From Xylaria sp. FL1777 (lineage: Eukaryota > Ascomycota > Sordariomycetes > Xylariales > Xylariaceae), in NCBI GenBank assembly GCA_022578965.1, contig MU400545.1:186001-250000 (forward strand): DNA of 64,000 nt. The letters run 5' to 3'. Shown piece after piece: positions 21,580-35,353 of the stretch. A program made the translations under genes and the position numbers. The notes under the pieces are model-generated. The model did no database searches. It was given only the letters and a program-made list of their open reading frames with translations, and was not told where the DNA came from. Each line of letters begins with the position of its first letter. The stretch's first letter is position 1.

Positions 21580-22478
21580 GTCGGGAGATGCGCGTGTGCG
21601 TGTGTGCGAGCGTGTGAGGGCGCGGGCGTGTACCCGTATGTCTGCGGCTCTATGGAAGGATCACAACTGGTTTGTAGCACGGGGGGCGATACGGTGCTGA
21701 TATGGGAACGATGATATTGCCAGGTAATAGATACTGTACCAAGCGGGACGATAGAGCGCGCTGGCGACGACGACGGCGGCGGCGGCGGCTGTTGAGGGTG
21801 TGTCCGGGGATACAAATAAGAGACGGGAGTGATGATGGTGATGTCGGAGGACAGAATCGGTAGAATGAGGTAGAGCTAATTCTGTCCCATTCTCAGTCCG
21901 TACCTACAGTACCTAAGCAGGTTACCTAAGGTTCCGCCTTTACTACGTACATACTGTAGGTACCTACCTAGATAGGCCCTAACTACATTGTAGCTTAGGT
22001 AGGTTACAGATCCACACATGTCCACGTCAGGCAGAGCTCTGCCTACAGCTTGTGCCTGCCCGTGGCCAATCCATCTCTTATCGGACTCTTATCTATGCTA
22101 CCTTATCGACTTTAATACAATACTATTTAGCTATACCGTCCATTAGGTACCGACCTACGAACACCAGCAACATGAGAGCCTTGCTTGATGGCCATATGAA
22201 AAATTACTCTAGTAGTACTAACCTTGCCATCCTTACAATTCATATCATCACTGGCGTGCTGTTACGTGACAGTGAGCTCTTCGTTGCTATGAGTGGCACT
22301 TAACCCAACATTCCCATCATTTTCTGATATGGAAATGATGCCACGTCCCACGACTCTTGCACAATAGTGTAACTTTCCAAACACTTGGTTCAGATGGACG
22401 AAGACAAGGCGCAGGCATTTTCAGATGACCACAGGGACAATCACCCTATGCCTAAGCGCACGGCTTCCGAAGAAGTGA
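21580..22478. other. upstream region of Rpn2
   Basis: This holds the Rpn2 promoter, a short (GGC)n run near 21777-21789, and a dense cluster of TACCTA/TAGGTA motifs at about 21900-22000. No complete gene is seen. A short frame starting at 22394 may be linked to the Gcn5 relic that follows. Confidence 0.4.
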
Positions 22479-22715
<237 letters not shown>

Positions 22716-25253
22716 CATCAAGACTAAGTACTCAAGACAATAGAACAACGAAGGGCGATCCGTAGTGACTCATTAACCGTCTGCTAGAGCAGGCTGTTTG
22801 TTACGCGTTGATGTCTAATACAGGTTATTAGACGGACTTTAAAGTCCGGACGAGTATGATTTCCGACTAATTCGAATCACGACTCTCTAGTCAGAAGATA
22901 GGCTTATATATGGAAGATAGACATGCTCTACGATCGAGAGTAAATGTGCTAGTAGGGGAACAATGCATTGAGGAAACTAGTAACACCTTCTACCTATTAT
23001 AGAACTAGCACGGGTAAAGCTACGTAACGGTGCGAATAGAACTACGTACCAGTACGGATTCTAGTAGTTCAGGCTCGGACCAGTGCGGTCTAGGACCAAT
23101 ATAAGTGTGGGCTATAGATTGGTACGATATTCAGACGACTATGGGCTCCGTACTGGTACGAGTTCTTGCGATCAGAAGTACGACGATGGACCACCATAGC
23201 CTTGCAAATAAATAACGAGTTGAGGCTAATCAATGCTAGGTACTCCATTCCTACCGACCGCAGACCTAGACGAATTTCCGAAAACTTTGAGAGGATGATT
23301 GCGATATGCCTGGGAAAGGTGAAATTGAAGAGGTGGGAGGACAGGTTGAACATCACATGAACGTTCGCTCGTAGTACCTATCCCTAGGCACCATTCATGC
23401 TTCTTTTCGAAAGTATTGACCCGACAATCTAGATCCGAGGAGCTATTATATGCAGAGACAAAAAGTAGGCGACTATGACTACCAACAGCAAATGACTTAA
23501 TCAAAATAAGTCAAAGAATAGCCTTCTGGCTTGTCTGACTGACTTGGCTGACTTCCGTACTTGCTTTGGGCCAATTACTTGAACAAATGAGCCATATAAT
23601 CTTAAAAGTCGTTTCCGGTCAATTGAGCCTCATATAGTTGGAAAGGCTGACCGTGCTAATTGAGAGGATTACGAAGCGCAAAAGGTGGTCGTTGAGATTA
23701 GGTGTACAGATAAATAAGGATCTAACGTAAAGTGGGGTAAGTTGGGGTCTAGTTGGCTAAAATACTTCAGTTAGTTAATTTATAAATAATTTTTAAGCCT
23801 GTTGATTTTGTTTTTGCTTGGGTTAATTCTTTCCAACTACTCTGTTATTAGCTGACTGCCAATAGGCGTGGTGGAACACGTATATAATTATGTTGCTCCC
23901 TCTGTCTGAATTATTTTCATGTGGCAACGCAACCCTTTACTTAACCGTCAAGTTACATAGGAATATGCTTGACCTTAAAGTGGCAGGCACACATACAAAG
24001 TGAGGAGTTAGGCCATTCACTTATGCGCATATAGACAAGAAACCAAATTCACACTACTCATAGCGTTGTTGGATGTTTCGCTAAAAGCGGCATGGCTTGG
24101 GTGAAATTCTTATTCCGATTCAGGATAGTAAAACATACCTAAAAGAAGGTACTACTGTAGGTAAGTATGGTAAGTATACTACCTATGTAGATAGATAGAC
24201 ACTGTACCTACTAGGTACCTTCTTAGTGCAAATCAGTGCGACTGGCGCATTGCGTCGCCAGTCGCCAACCACCAACCACCAACCAACCACAGACTCACTC
24301 ACCTCACCTCACCACCACCACCACCACCACCACCACCACCACTACTACTACTACCGCCGCCGCCGCCGCCGCCGTACCGCACGCACGCACCAGATCCCCC
24401 GTCGCATCAACATCGTCTTCCCGAAGTATTCCCCTCCCCATCCGTCTACATCTCCTGCGACCCCTTCAAGCGACCCAACGAACAAGACCCGTCCTCAGGT
24501 ATTTGACGACTAGTCTCCCATAATCCGTCCTTCGTCTTTTCGAAGATTTCTTATCGATACCTACTCGGGCGCGCCCTTCTACCATCGAGTCCACTCCCAC
24601 AACGTTGCTCCTAGCTATATCATGCCATACCCGGTCAATTGAATCCATCCGTCTCGAGAAACGGGATCGCCTCTATTGTTATATCAACAGCGATGGCTTG
24701 GTTTGGCCGGAAATAATACCATTCAAACTAGACTTGTCTATCAACTCTCGCCTTTTCGCCTGTTTGCAGATCACACAACGAGTGAAGTCTCAACATCCCG
24801 GCTTCCCTATCGTCGTATGCGGCGCCACCTGCTTCATTGTATACGTGCCAGCTAGTTTGTCTAGGACACTAGCAGCCATCGTCCCCCGGGGTTGCTTTGT
24901 CTCGTTTACGGGGCTCCCATACTCTTGGAGACGGGCGATGAACAGCGCCCTGCCTGAGTGTGTCCATTACACCGAATGCCACTAGCCAGGACGAGTCACC
25001 ACGAGACGAGACGAGACAAGCAAGGTGGTTCGGTGAGATTGAAAGCTGGTGTGAAAATTGATGTGAAGACAGACAGGCTTTGATAGAGAAAGCAAGACAA
25101 AGGGGACAAAGGGAGCACATGAGAAGGCAGAATCGGCCGACCTGCGATTCCTTACCGCGTTTGCATCGTTAATACGTCGTGTGCGCGCGCAAATCGGTGC
25201 TGCGCCATTGCGGCGGCTTCGTGGGCGCGCACGAGAGAACATAGACCGCGAGA
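22716..25253. other. intergenic region upstream of capping enzyme beta subunit
   Basis: This 2.5 kb stretch holds no supported gene. A TAGGTA/TACCTA cluster lies at about 24150-24225 and a compound trinucleotide microsatellite at 24309-24375. The last few hundred bases probably include the 5' leader of the capping enzyme gene. Frames across the microsatellite code only for His/Thr/Tyr/Arg runs. Confidence 0.4.
24309..24375. repeat. compound trinucleotide microsatellite
   Basis: Consecutive runs of (ACC)n, (ACT)n and (CCG)n form one compound microsatellite of about 67 bp. It lies about 0.9 kb upstream of the capping enzyme start. Confidence 0.9.
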
Positions 25254-27969
25254 ATGGATTTACGCGCGATGTTGAACACGGATGGAGGGGGTGCTGCTGG
25301 TGACAGATCAAAGGCAGCACATCCTCCTCCACCACCGGCGGCTCAGTCGATATCTGCCTCGACTGTTGTTCCAGTCCCGGCTACACCAGGGACGCCTGGC
25401 CAGGCAGCTCCGCCGCCGCCGCCGCATTCGTTCCGGGACTACAGCCACTCGACTCATGCCTCTCCCGTCTCCCAACCACGTGAATACCCTCCGCCCGGCC
25501 ACCCGAACCACGGTCTATCCTCTACAGGCCCCAAACCAGCGCCGTACGCTTCGCCCACGGCCTATCATCATTCTTCGCCTAGCAGCTCATACTCGGGGAG
25601 GCCATCGGTGCCCCCACTCCAGCCGCTGGCTCCCCACGATATTCGATCCCCCAGTAGCGCATCACTGTCCGGCCCTTCACCCTACCGCCAGACCCCTACA
25701 TCCTCGATAAGTATTGCCAGCACCGCCGGTAGTTATCCGTTTCCACCTACCCAGCAGCCGCCTGCAAGTCCCGGGCAGCGTCATCCGTACGGCCCTTCGA
25801 ACTATTCCCGCGATAGCTATTCTTCCCAGCCCGCCGTTGGCTCGCACGGATCTGTCTCTTATCCCCAAGGCCAGCAACCGCAACAGTCGCAACAGCAGCA
25901 ACCAATACCACAAACACCGCCTGTTGGTACTCCTGGCGGAAGTCATCAATATTTACACCAACGATCTCTCTCCATCCACTCGACTCCGACACCTACATCC
26001 GCGCACGGCCAGCACCCGCCTTATCCTCCGTATGGCCAAAGCAGTCCTGTCGCAATACACCACCCTCCTCCCACACATCTCGATCAACAACACCACCGGC
26101 ACCAGTCGCCGCAACCTGCTACTCCACTGGGACCACCCATGACCGCTCCCCCCCGGCAATCACCTGCTACGAGCTACCAACAGCCACCCAGCCCGTATCA
26201 GCAACGCGTACCGCCAGCCCCAGTACCGTATCAACAAGTGATGAAGACATCACCTCCACCCCCACCACCGGCTTCCATACCCCGAATGCCGAGCGGCGGG
26301 CACAGTGCGTATGACGCGGCCAGTGAGTCTCAAAGAAGATCTCAGTCCCAACAATCCCGAAGCGAACGTGAAAGAAGTCTAAGTGTCTCACCAAAGACAC
26401 GTGTGCCTAGCTTACCTAGCAGTACCGGCCAGTCTGCTTCTAACGAGCTAGACCCATTCCACTCCCAACAGCGTTTGCAACCACACCCTCCCCAGGGTCC
26501 GATAGTAAACACGGACTTGCAGCGCGACATGACCCCTGCCAAGCGAAAATTAGATGACAGAGATTTGCGACCAGACGAGGTGGAGAATCAACGTCAGCCA
26601 CCACCTCCTCCTAAGATAAACGGGAGCCACGCCCTTCCTACACAGCGTTCGTCTACCTCTCCCATCATGCCCCGAAAAAGGCGTGTTGCACAGGGTGATG
26701 CTCCCATTTTTGCCCAATGTGGCCGTAAGCGGACACTCGCTGCAAGCCGCAACTTTTCCATCAAACAGCATGGCGCAGGTGCTCCCAGTTCGACTGCCTC
26801 CGCCAACGGTGCGCATCCCGAATCCGGTCCAATTACGAGGGCAGAGCATGTATCCCGTCACACTTCTCCAGAAACTGCACGATCGACTACACTCGCTAGA
26901 GAGGATTCTAGCCAAGTCGCACCTAAAGGCTCTTCCTCAACGTTTGGGGGACAGCCCTTCCCTTGGGAGCCTACCATCGAGTCGTCAAAGCCTATTGATG
27001 TCATATCACGCTCCATTGCGGACTTTTTTGTTTTCAACGTTTTGCAGGGCCCCAACCCTGCTGAGTTACGCTCGCGTGGCGCACAATTTGAGATCGAGGC
27101 AAAACTCGGTACTATCATTGACAAGAGCACAAATGACCGTGTCGAATTGAGGATTCAAGCGGGCGAGTGCGTCATAGGGGAAGGAGCCAGAATAGCCTTC
27201 CGAAGCTCTATGACTGAGGTATGTCTTTCCTAAGCTGTCACGATGTTTCAGCTCTTTTATACTACTCATTGCCTTCGATCATTGTACTGATTGGCGTTTC
27301 TCACAGAATCAACATCGGGTGCTCAATGAGTACCTAAACGAACAGGTCAAAGCCTCGCTATTTACTCGCAATTCTACGACCGAGCTACGAGTGCCAGTAC
27401 AATACGTCCACCGCCGCCAAACCGACCGATTCTTCGATCTCCCAGCTCATTTACGCCAGAGAATACCCCCTTCGATCGCCAACCTGCTCCAGCAGAATGG
27501 GCCGCTCAAAGCTCGAATCACGTACGATCAAAAGACAGGTAGTGTGCTTGCTAAGATCGTGAAGGCACGGGTTGCCGACCTCCACATCCACATGTCCCAC
27601 ATGCCCTTGGATTGCCGCATTAGTGTCAATATTGAATGGGACTGGGACGGGACGGCCCAGGAAATCGAACAGAATCAGATCCCGAACAAGGATCGACAAC
27701 CAGACCGTAATAAGGACAGACTGAGCTACACTCACGGGTTTTACCAGATTGATCTGACTCAAGTTACACGAGAAAATCCGGGTCCACAAGGGCAACCGGG
27801 TGTGCCGTCTAAGGAGCACGAACTAGAGATTGAGTTGGAATCGCGCGTGTTATACGAACATGGCAACTTACTCAAGAAGGGTGAACCGAACAGATATTCG
27901 GATTTAGTCGACGGGTTGATTGATAACGTACGTGTATTAGCGAGGCGCTGTCCCCAGCCTACCATGTGA
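25254..27969 (+). CDS. cet1: mRNA 5'-triphosphatase (capping enzyme beta subunit)
   Basis: This nuclear enzyme removes the gamma-phosphate from nascent mRNA 5' ends, the first step of cap formation, and belongs to the fungal metal-dependent Cet1 family. The exons are 25254-27218 and 27307-27969, giving 875 aa. The intron has GTATGT and CACAG ends and joins RSSMTE to NQHRVL in phase. The N-terminal 550 or so residues are Pro/Gln/Ser-rich and probably disordered. The catalytic tunnel domain covers about 590-870. Its paired glutamate motifs are visible: FEIEAKLG near the start and HELEIELES near the end, with RRQTDRFFDL and LDCRISVNIEWDW between. The fold is unlike mammalian cysteine-phosphatase-type triphosphatases. 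The start is the first ATG of the frame. The N-terminal extension is longer than in yeast. Confidence 0.92.
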
Positions 27970-29409
27970 TAGCTCATCTTCGTTACACTCTCAGCTGGCA
28001 GAATGTCTGCATTTTGAGTTTTTCGTAATTGAGATTCATAGCCGCCTCTTGGAGTAGGCTACAGGACTCAACATTTTCGGCACAAGCAAACGAACCTAAC
28101 GGACGGGTGGCCTACAACGGATTCGGAAAAGGAGAAGACGCTTTATTTGTGTTTGATAAGATACCATGGCTGACCTTCCACCTCGCATCAACAAGGGTGA
28201 CGACCAATGCAATTTGTGGTCCATCCTAGAAAGTAGAGATCATTGTATGGACGAGCATGCATAATATATGAGCATTGGTTCGGCCGCATAGTCCATCCTA
28301 TGATCTGTGTTTGTCCTCGGAGACGAAGTGTAAGGTGGTTCGACTTACTCCCTTAACGAGGACAACTCTAGACGCAGTCATGGTTTGGCTCGATCAAGTA
28401 TTTGCTACTTGGTCTGTAATCATAATAAATGGAATATATCTTCTTGGACCTTTCTTAGAGTGCCTTGCTTTTGGATATATTAGCTATTCGAAATCGTAGA
28501 GTATTATGTGAATGAAAAAATATAGATGGACAGGTCTTAGATTTGTGTCTCATCGCTAGGACCGTACCGCTTGTAAATAAGATTGACACAGGAAACAAAC
28601 CTTTCTTATCCCCCATAACGATCAGTCTGATGGCGAGACGCAGTGACAGTCTCTCCCATGCAATTTTATCGATACCTAGTTTATGTTCAGATTCCAAAAA
28701 ATACACATACTCCTATGCCCACAGACTCATTGACTATTTCCATTGTAGAGCCTTTTGCTTAGGTAAAGACTTCATAATGCTTAAGCGCCAGTGGAAATGT
28801 TTTCAGAAATACTATTAATTAGCCACGAGATGGAAAAGTCTTACTGCATCATACATGTTCCAAAATAGTAAGAAAGACAGAGAGCACAGATGAGATCTGA
28901 ATATTAGCGGCTACCAGAGAGCACGAGATTACAATGTTGATTCGGGGGCATAAACCAAAAAGAAAAATATAAGTCTACAGAGCATACTAATATCCTCCTC
29001 TTCACTGTCGTCACTGTTGACTTCACCAATTTCCTCTTTTTACGGGTACGACTAACTTGTTGGATAACAAGCAAATAGCACAATACAAATAACAAATAAC
29101 AAATGGAATTTGGCTATCGAGGATCGATTACATCGTCCATGTATCTCCGCGTTTCGCAACAACTCCTCACCTCATTCATCCATCCATCATCCCGAGATAG
29201 AAACAAGAGCCATCTGCAAAGTAAGACCACATGCACCAAACCAACGACGAAGCAAAAGAAACAGCTCTTATATTTTCCTTCCTCTGCGTTTTCTCCGTAC
29301 GCTGCACTAACCCCCGTTCTATTATAACAACCTCCATTGACCCGTCCTACGCGCATCAACATGTCAGACACACTTTCTTTCTTGCACCCATCCCTCCAAT
29401 ATCTCGTTC
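27970..29409. other. intergenic, convergent 3' ends
   Basis: This 1.4 kb lies between the convergent ends of the capping gene and the large repeat protein. It is A+T-rich and holds 3' untranslated sequence. No gene is recognised; small frames lack protein character. Confidence 0.4.
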
Positions 29410-32400
29410 TCACTCGCCATCCGACGCCGACGGCGAGCTCAACGGAGTCACGACCGTTGCAGGGCGGGCGCGTCGTGCGCTGCGCGCGGGCGTGACGGGC
29501 GTAGGCGGAGGCGGCAGGAACTTCGTCTTGCGCAGCCTCTTGGGCGACGGCGACGGCGGGGCGTCGGCCGCGAGGTTCGCCAGGGGGTCGGGGACGGCGC
29601 TGCGCTCCGAGTACTCGTAGACGTCGGAGACGGATGCCTCGGGGTCGAGGTCCGCTGGCCTCCTGCGCTTGGCCCCCTTCTTCTTCTTCTCCCCCCCCTT
29701 TGCGCTCTCGGCCCGCGCCGAGAAGCCGTGCGGGTTGGACATGTCCCGGGTGGAGAGGTTAGCGGGAGCAGGATCGTCCTCGCTTTCTTTCCCCGGCACG
29801 ATCCGGTTCAGCTTGCCGCCCTCCGCGATATACTCTTTTATTTTTTCGCGGATAAAAGCATCGTTCTGTTGGAACGTGCCGGGCTTCGTGTTTACTTCCG
29901 TGAACAGTTTATAGTCGTGAGCACGAACGGGACTGTTCTCGCTTTCCTCTTGCGGCACAATCCGGTTCAGCTTGCCGCCCTCGGCAATATACTCTTCTAT
30001 CCTCTCGCGGATAAAATCATCGTTCTGCTGGAACGTGCCCGGCTTCGTGTTCACCGCCGTGAACAGTTTGTACTCGGGCTTGCCGTGAGCCCGAACGGGA
30101 TCGTCCTCGCTTTCTTTCCCCGGCTCGTCCCCGCCCCCTTTCCCCGGCCCGTCCCCGATTTCCTTCCCCGGCACGATCCGGTTTAGCTTGCCGCCCTCGG
30201 CAATATACTCTTCTATCTTCTCGCGGATGAAGTCGTCATTCTGCTGGAAGGTGCCGGGCTTCGTGTTCACCGCCGTGAATAGTCTGTACTCGGGCTTGTC
30301 GGTGTCGAGGCCGTAGAGCGTCGTCCCGCCGTCCGCGACGTATTTCTCCAGTTGGCCCTTGATCCATGCCCCGTTCTGCTCGAACGTGCCCGGGTTCGGG
30401 TTCACGATGGTGAAGATCTCGGCCTTGCCATCGGCCGTCTTCGTGAAGCTCGTCTGCGCGCCCTTGCTCGTGGTCTTCGAGAACGACTTCTTCGCTGGGG
30501 AAGGGTCCTGTAGAGGCAGAACCGCTGTTGTGGAAGGCTTCTGCGTCTGTCCGAGTGGCTCACCCTGGTCTAATTTATCTAAGAATTCCTTCACCCAGAC
30601 CTTAGACGGCTCCGAATTCTCCGGGGTTGGAAGTTGCTGCTCCTTCGGCTTCTGTGGGCTATCCCACGGGTCGTTACCCTTCGTCATCTGATCGACTATA
30701 TGTTCCCAAGGGTTCTTCTTAGGGTTGGCAGGCTGGTCTTTTGGTGGAGTTTGGAGTGTTGGCTGCGGCACATATTCTGGAGATTCTTCCTTTATCGATT
30801 CATCGGAGGATTCATGCTTCAATGGAACAGCTTGTGGCGTTTTCTTCGCTGGTTTGAAACCAGCCTGAGGAGTGGAAGACTTTTGGATATTAGCTCCTCC
30901 AAACGCTTTCACAATTTCGTCGAGATGCTCCACAACAAAGTGCTCCCTGATTTTTTCTGCGTTGTAATACGGTAGAAGGTACTGGTCCTTGTCGCAAAGA
31001 AAACAGCGCAGAGTGTTATGGTCCTCTCTTACATGCCGATCAAGACCTTCTCCGTCAGAGAACGTGAAATATCGATCACAGTCCGCGTAGGGGCACTCCC
31101 GGGTCCGGTCAAGTAGCTGGAAGCGCAGAGAATGGACCTCCTGTTGGAGGCGGAGCACCTCTGTCGGGGTCATCATAGCAATAGAAACACCAGGCATGCT
31201 GGGACCCGTCTTAATCATCGGCTCGAGGGGTGGTCCGTAGAGCGGCATCACCGGTTTCAAGGGGTTGGTGAATATGGAGCTTGCGCTTGTGAAGGTACGA
31301 CTGCGTAATTCTCGCACCCTTTCAGCTTCTCCCATCGTATTCTTCGAGTTCCTGAATATGTAGTCAAGGACTTTCTGTTTTGCACCGGCCTTAATGTCTT
31401 TCTCGTTCAGACTGGCTGCGTTTGAACTTGCTTTTTTGAAGGGAAAAGCGTTCCCACGAGAGGTTTTCCCGGGTACATTGTGAATGGGAACGGGAGGGAA
31501 TCCAGTAAAGGCGCCTCCAGAGCCATCGGGAATAGGAGGGGGGGGATGCCCAGTATAGGTGTGTGCAGACACAGGGACGGGGGATAAGGATAGGCTAGAA
31601 TCGGAGTCGAATAAGGTAGAAGACTTGTTAATGAAGGCCCCGATTTTTGAAGAACTTCCCGCTGTTTCTGTGGGAATTGGTATATCGTCGGCGTAGCTGT
31701 TAGCAATATACCGCGGGCCCCATATTGCCGACTTCTCTGGAATTGCTACTTTCTTGTTAGATCTTCATTCACTTCTGGAAGCAGGGTTATTTGGTATGCT
31801 TACTCCACTCATTACCTAGATCTTCAACTGATATAATCAATTCTGGTTCGATAATGTTCCTGCGAATCCACTGCCACTCGTCTTCCGTTGTGTTATGTTG
31901 GATAGTGAGCTCGGCTTGGAACGACTCCTGGTTGACAGTATTCAAAACTATAACTTGTGACGGGTCCTTGGGGTTATAATTCCCGTACAGACGGTTGTGC
32001 ACGATAGCCTTGAAGTTGTGGAGGTCAAGTTCATTCAGTGGCAAGCCGACCCTTCCCTCGTTTTCGGGACTTAGTAGCCGATAAGTCTTGAACACTGGGC
32101 GAACAACAAAGCCGAGTGGTCCACGGTTTGGAAGGGTTTGTAGAAATGCCTGCCAGCTCTCTAAGGATTTTGCGCTTTTAACATTGCCGGAGAACGTAAT
32201 ACGTTCAGACGATTTGCTAGAATCTTTGAAGTCGGAAGCCTGGCGCCAGATTTCGAAGCCATTACATTCTTTCTTCAAATTCACTTCTTTTAGGGATAAT
32301 TCAATGGCCTTACAGATTTCACCAAGACTTTCGGCGGCACCGGCATTCTCGGTTTTCCCGTTCCGGAGATCTAGTCGATTCACATTATTGTGTAGCCTTG

Positions 32401-34114
32401 AGACGCCCGGGATGACGACTGGGGTGTAATCCTCATCTATTTCTTGTATTTTGAAGGAGATTTTGGTTGATGAGCCCAATTCATTTCTTGCATCAATGAC
32501 CTGCTCCCATAGTTCCTGAGGAGGGTCAAGGTACTGATAAGCATCGCCAATGAGGCCATTCTGGTAAACAACCAAAGCATGTGGTGGGTAGGGGAGCAAG
32601 AAGAATTGCATTGCGTACATATACTCCCTGCCGAATTGATGGGGCTTGTAGTCTGCGTGAAGATTACTCGGCACTCTCATGTACGCCAAATCCTTGTTTT
32701 CTGCGTTCTCGATTCGGACCACATGCTTATCCTTATTCGATGGCTGATATCCAATAGGGCGGTTCTCTTTGCCATCTGAATACAGACGGATAAAGCAGGC
32801 ATAATTGTTAGTATCTCCCGTCCCGAAGTATTTTTTCAACACTTTCCAGACTGCATCACCAATAGGAGCCTCAGTTTCGCGATGATGGAGAAAACCTCGA
32901 ACGGTTTCTACGATCTTGACAGAAGATACGCGGAAAATATCAACGTAGATGGATTGATCTATTTTATCCCAATTGCTAATGAGCTTGTCGACATTGGAAA
33001 TAAAGTCGCGGTACTCGAGGGCTGTGTTGATTGCGCCCTGCCAGCCGTAAAGGCGTATCGTTGGGGTTGGCGAATTATCCTTCGTGGTAGGAATTTCTTG
33101 CGACTGGGCGGTCCAGAGAAAACCCTCCATTTCGTAACCCTCAGGAGAGATCTCTTGAATAGCCTGTTCCGCCTTTGCAGCTCGCTTTTTTCCCCCTTTC
33201 TTGTTCTGGGCTGAGGGGTTCCAAGTAACCGTATTGTCCTTTTTGTTTACGGTATATTCACCGCCCCCACGTAGACTTAAAATTTTCTCCTCGGGAACTG
33301 CTATAATACAATCATTAGACCCAGTATCGTACGTATGAGTGTAATATTCGTATAATAATGTGCATTAAAACCTCATACCTTCATTCCCTTTGTTGTATAC
33401 GTCGAGAAACTTAAACGGATTAGGATTTGGCATATCGTTCCTCTCAAGTGGATCAGGGTCCGGTGATAAAAGAAACTGGGTTGTTCCCTGACGTAGTGGC
33501 TCAACTGGAAACCCAAAGTAGAGACAAGCCATCTTGAACGCCATCGTATCAGTGTGGCCCTTGAATCGTGTCTCAAGGTTCTCATGGTAGCGCTGGGCGT
33601 TTCTCATCTGCCACCTAACGACGTCTGGGGGTCCTGACTGAGGCGTGATGAGAGTGATCTCATGATCATCGAAAGTACCATTAAGAATATGGTTTATTGA
33701 CAGCCCAGGGGCGCGTAGTAGCGAGAAGAAATAATTCTCGATCTTCTGAAATTTTTTATCTTCCAAGGTGATGAAGGCATCCACTCTTTCTTTGAAGGGT
33801 ACTTTCGGCTGTAGGCTCGTAATATCCTCGTTTTCATCTTCCTGTTCGCTAAAACCGAAACTCATTTCGTCGCTGTTGGCGACCAACTCATCGTCTGCCA
33901 TCACCTCGTCGACTGCTATCTCCCCAGAGAACGCCATCTTTGCTGGGACGATAGCTGTATTCCTAGCGGCTAGAGTTGAAGGTAAGGCTAGTTTTGCAGT
34001 CCTGGTATTCGATTGCTGCCCCGTTAATGGCTTTTGCTTATCCGACTGAGGTAGACCGTAGGGAATTTGACGTGTTTTTGCTCTTCTTCTCAAGACAACA
34101 AGCGGTGCGATCAT
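29410..34114 (-). CDS. large uncharacterised protein with C2H2-like fingers and C-terminal repeats
   Basis: I do not recognise this protein. I assemble it from three exons, 34114-33379, 33300-31804 and 31748-29410, giving 1523 aa. Intron 1 (GTATGA to TATAG) joins YNKGNE to AVPEEK. Intron 2 (55 bp, GTAAGC, CTAAC branch, AAAG acceptor) removes an apparent stop and joins DLGNEW to AIPEKSA. Without intron 2, the 3' frame has no ATG for its first 130 or so codons, which argues for one gene. The 3' part has two C2H2-like fingers (C-x4-C-x14-H-x4-H and C-x2-C-x17-H-x4-H) next to a short heptad-like stretch. It then has one diverged and three nearly identical repeats with the core VNTKPGTFQQND, and a basic tail. 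An alternative start at 34134 (MESVVK, followed by a 71 bp intron) is possible. If intron 2 is wrong, there are two adjacent genes. Confidence 0.55.
29795..30291 (-). repeat. three near-identical 123 bp coding repeats
   Basis: Three 123 bp units at 29795-29917, 29953-30075 and 30169-30291 encode nearly the same 41 residues (core PGTFQQNDDFIREKIEEY). They are separated by unequal Gly/Glu/Asp-rich spacers. A fourth, clearly diverged unit lies at about 30329-30422. The DNA of the three units is almost as alike as the protein, so the amplification looks recent or homogenised. Confidence 0.85.
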
Positions 34115-34134
34115 ACCTTGACAACACTCTCCAT

Positions 34135-35353
34135 GTAAAGCGCAGCTCTATTGCGACGGGCTGTTGGGAGCAGGAATTAGTCCATCAAGGCACATCTGAG
34201 GAAGCAGTAACAGTGAGGCGTAGGAAACAAGGAGTAAACGAAGTCAGAAGGGAGATAACGGAGCTACTTGGACAAAGAATAAGGACAATGGAAGCTGCTT
34301 CTAGAGTACGAAAGCATTTCTACTTATCGCGATGTAGTTCGGGGCCGATCGCATTCCTTCCCTTTGAGTTTTTCGCATTGACTTCCAACGGACATCGTTT
34401 TTCTCCAGCATCAAGCCACTTCCGTCGCGAACAAAGCTCATGATCGTTTTCGGAAATCGAGAGGTGGTTTCATAGGCGATGAACAGTAAATCTGAGACAC
34501 TTTTGGCCATGATTGATGCTAGTCTACGCTAAATAAAGCCGGAGAAACACCATATTTACCTGGAATGCAGTCTCTGCATTCGGGGCCTAATGATGTCCAC
34601 GCAACCCGTCAATTAGTAACTAACCCCCCTTCTACTCTCATAAAACCTTGAAAGGAATGTACAAATACATTATTCACGACATTTCTCCCCTTTGCCAAGA
34701 GCCTGACGGTAGTAGTATCAGACTATTGTATCCAAAGGTAACATTATCATAGCGAATGCGCCAATTTGATGGGCTAGGAGGATAAGCGCGTCATGTCTCT
34801 TGCCAGCAGACACGGAATATATTTATATCCAACTTTCGAAGGAGAAGTAGAAGTGATACCGCTAGCAGGCCGGCTGGTGCTAGACACTTGACGTTTTATC
34901 CAAATAGCGTATTTCTCGTATAATGAGCACGAGGGCCTCGCGATCTTGCGAGTGATTATTGTTGTCCCTATAATTAATGTGGCCAGCCAACAATGACTTA
35001 TGCGGAACTACACCACTTCTTAAATTTTGCAACATTTTAGATATCAAGGTTGGCATAGCGCACGTAGCTATTATACACCCGATCTAATGGTAAATGTTTG
35101 TGAGTAAGATAATATTTTCTTCTAGTCAACTACCAAGAATTCATTATCACATCTGGTAAGCTTTACGCCTAGAAAACACTGTTAAATATAATGTAGAAGC
35201 ACCCCTCGTTAGCTATCACGACTTTACCAAAAGAGGTGAGTACGTCTATTTATCATTTACGATTTGTATGCAAAGCGCATAGTTGGGAGGTAAGAAAGTA
35301 AACGTCGAGGATTCTCGAATGCTTCGGCATTCTTTGCCACTTCATTAGTCACT
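34135..35353. other. intergenic region upstream of the large repeat protein
   Basis: This lies between the 5' end of the large repeat protein and the 3' end of the sugar transporter, both on the minus strand. It is A+T-rich. A 69-residue minus-strand frame at 34301-34510 has no clear protein character and could be leader sequence. Confidence 0.4.

Noticed and set aside
22861..22900. A tRNA B-box-like sequence (AATTCGAATCA)
   Set aside because: No A box at the right distance and no cloverleaf could be folded by eye.
23090..23504. Short frames on both strands near 23.1-23.5 kb
   Set aside because: No motif, no consistent reading frame, and overlapping frames on both strands.
24226..24523. Two overlapping 95-residue plus-strand frames
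   Set aside because: They are translations of a trinucleotide microsatellite and show only His, Thr, Tyr, Ala and Arg runs.
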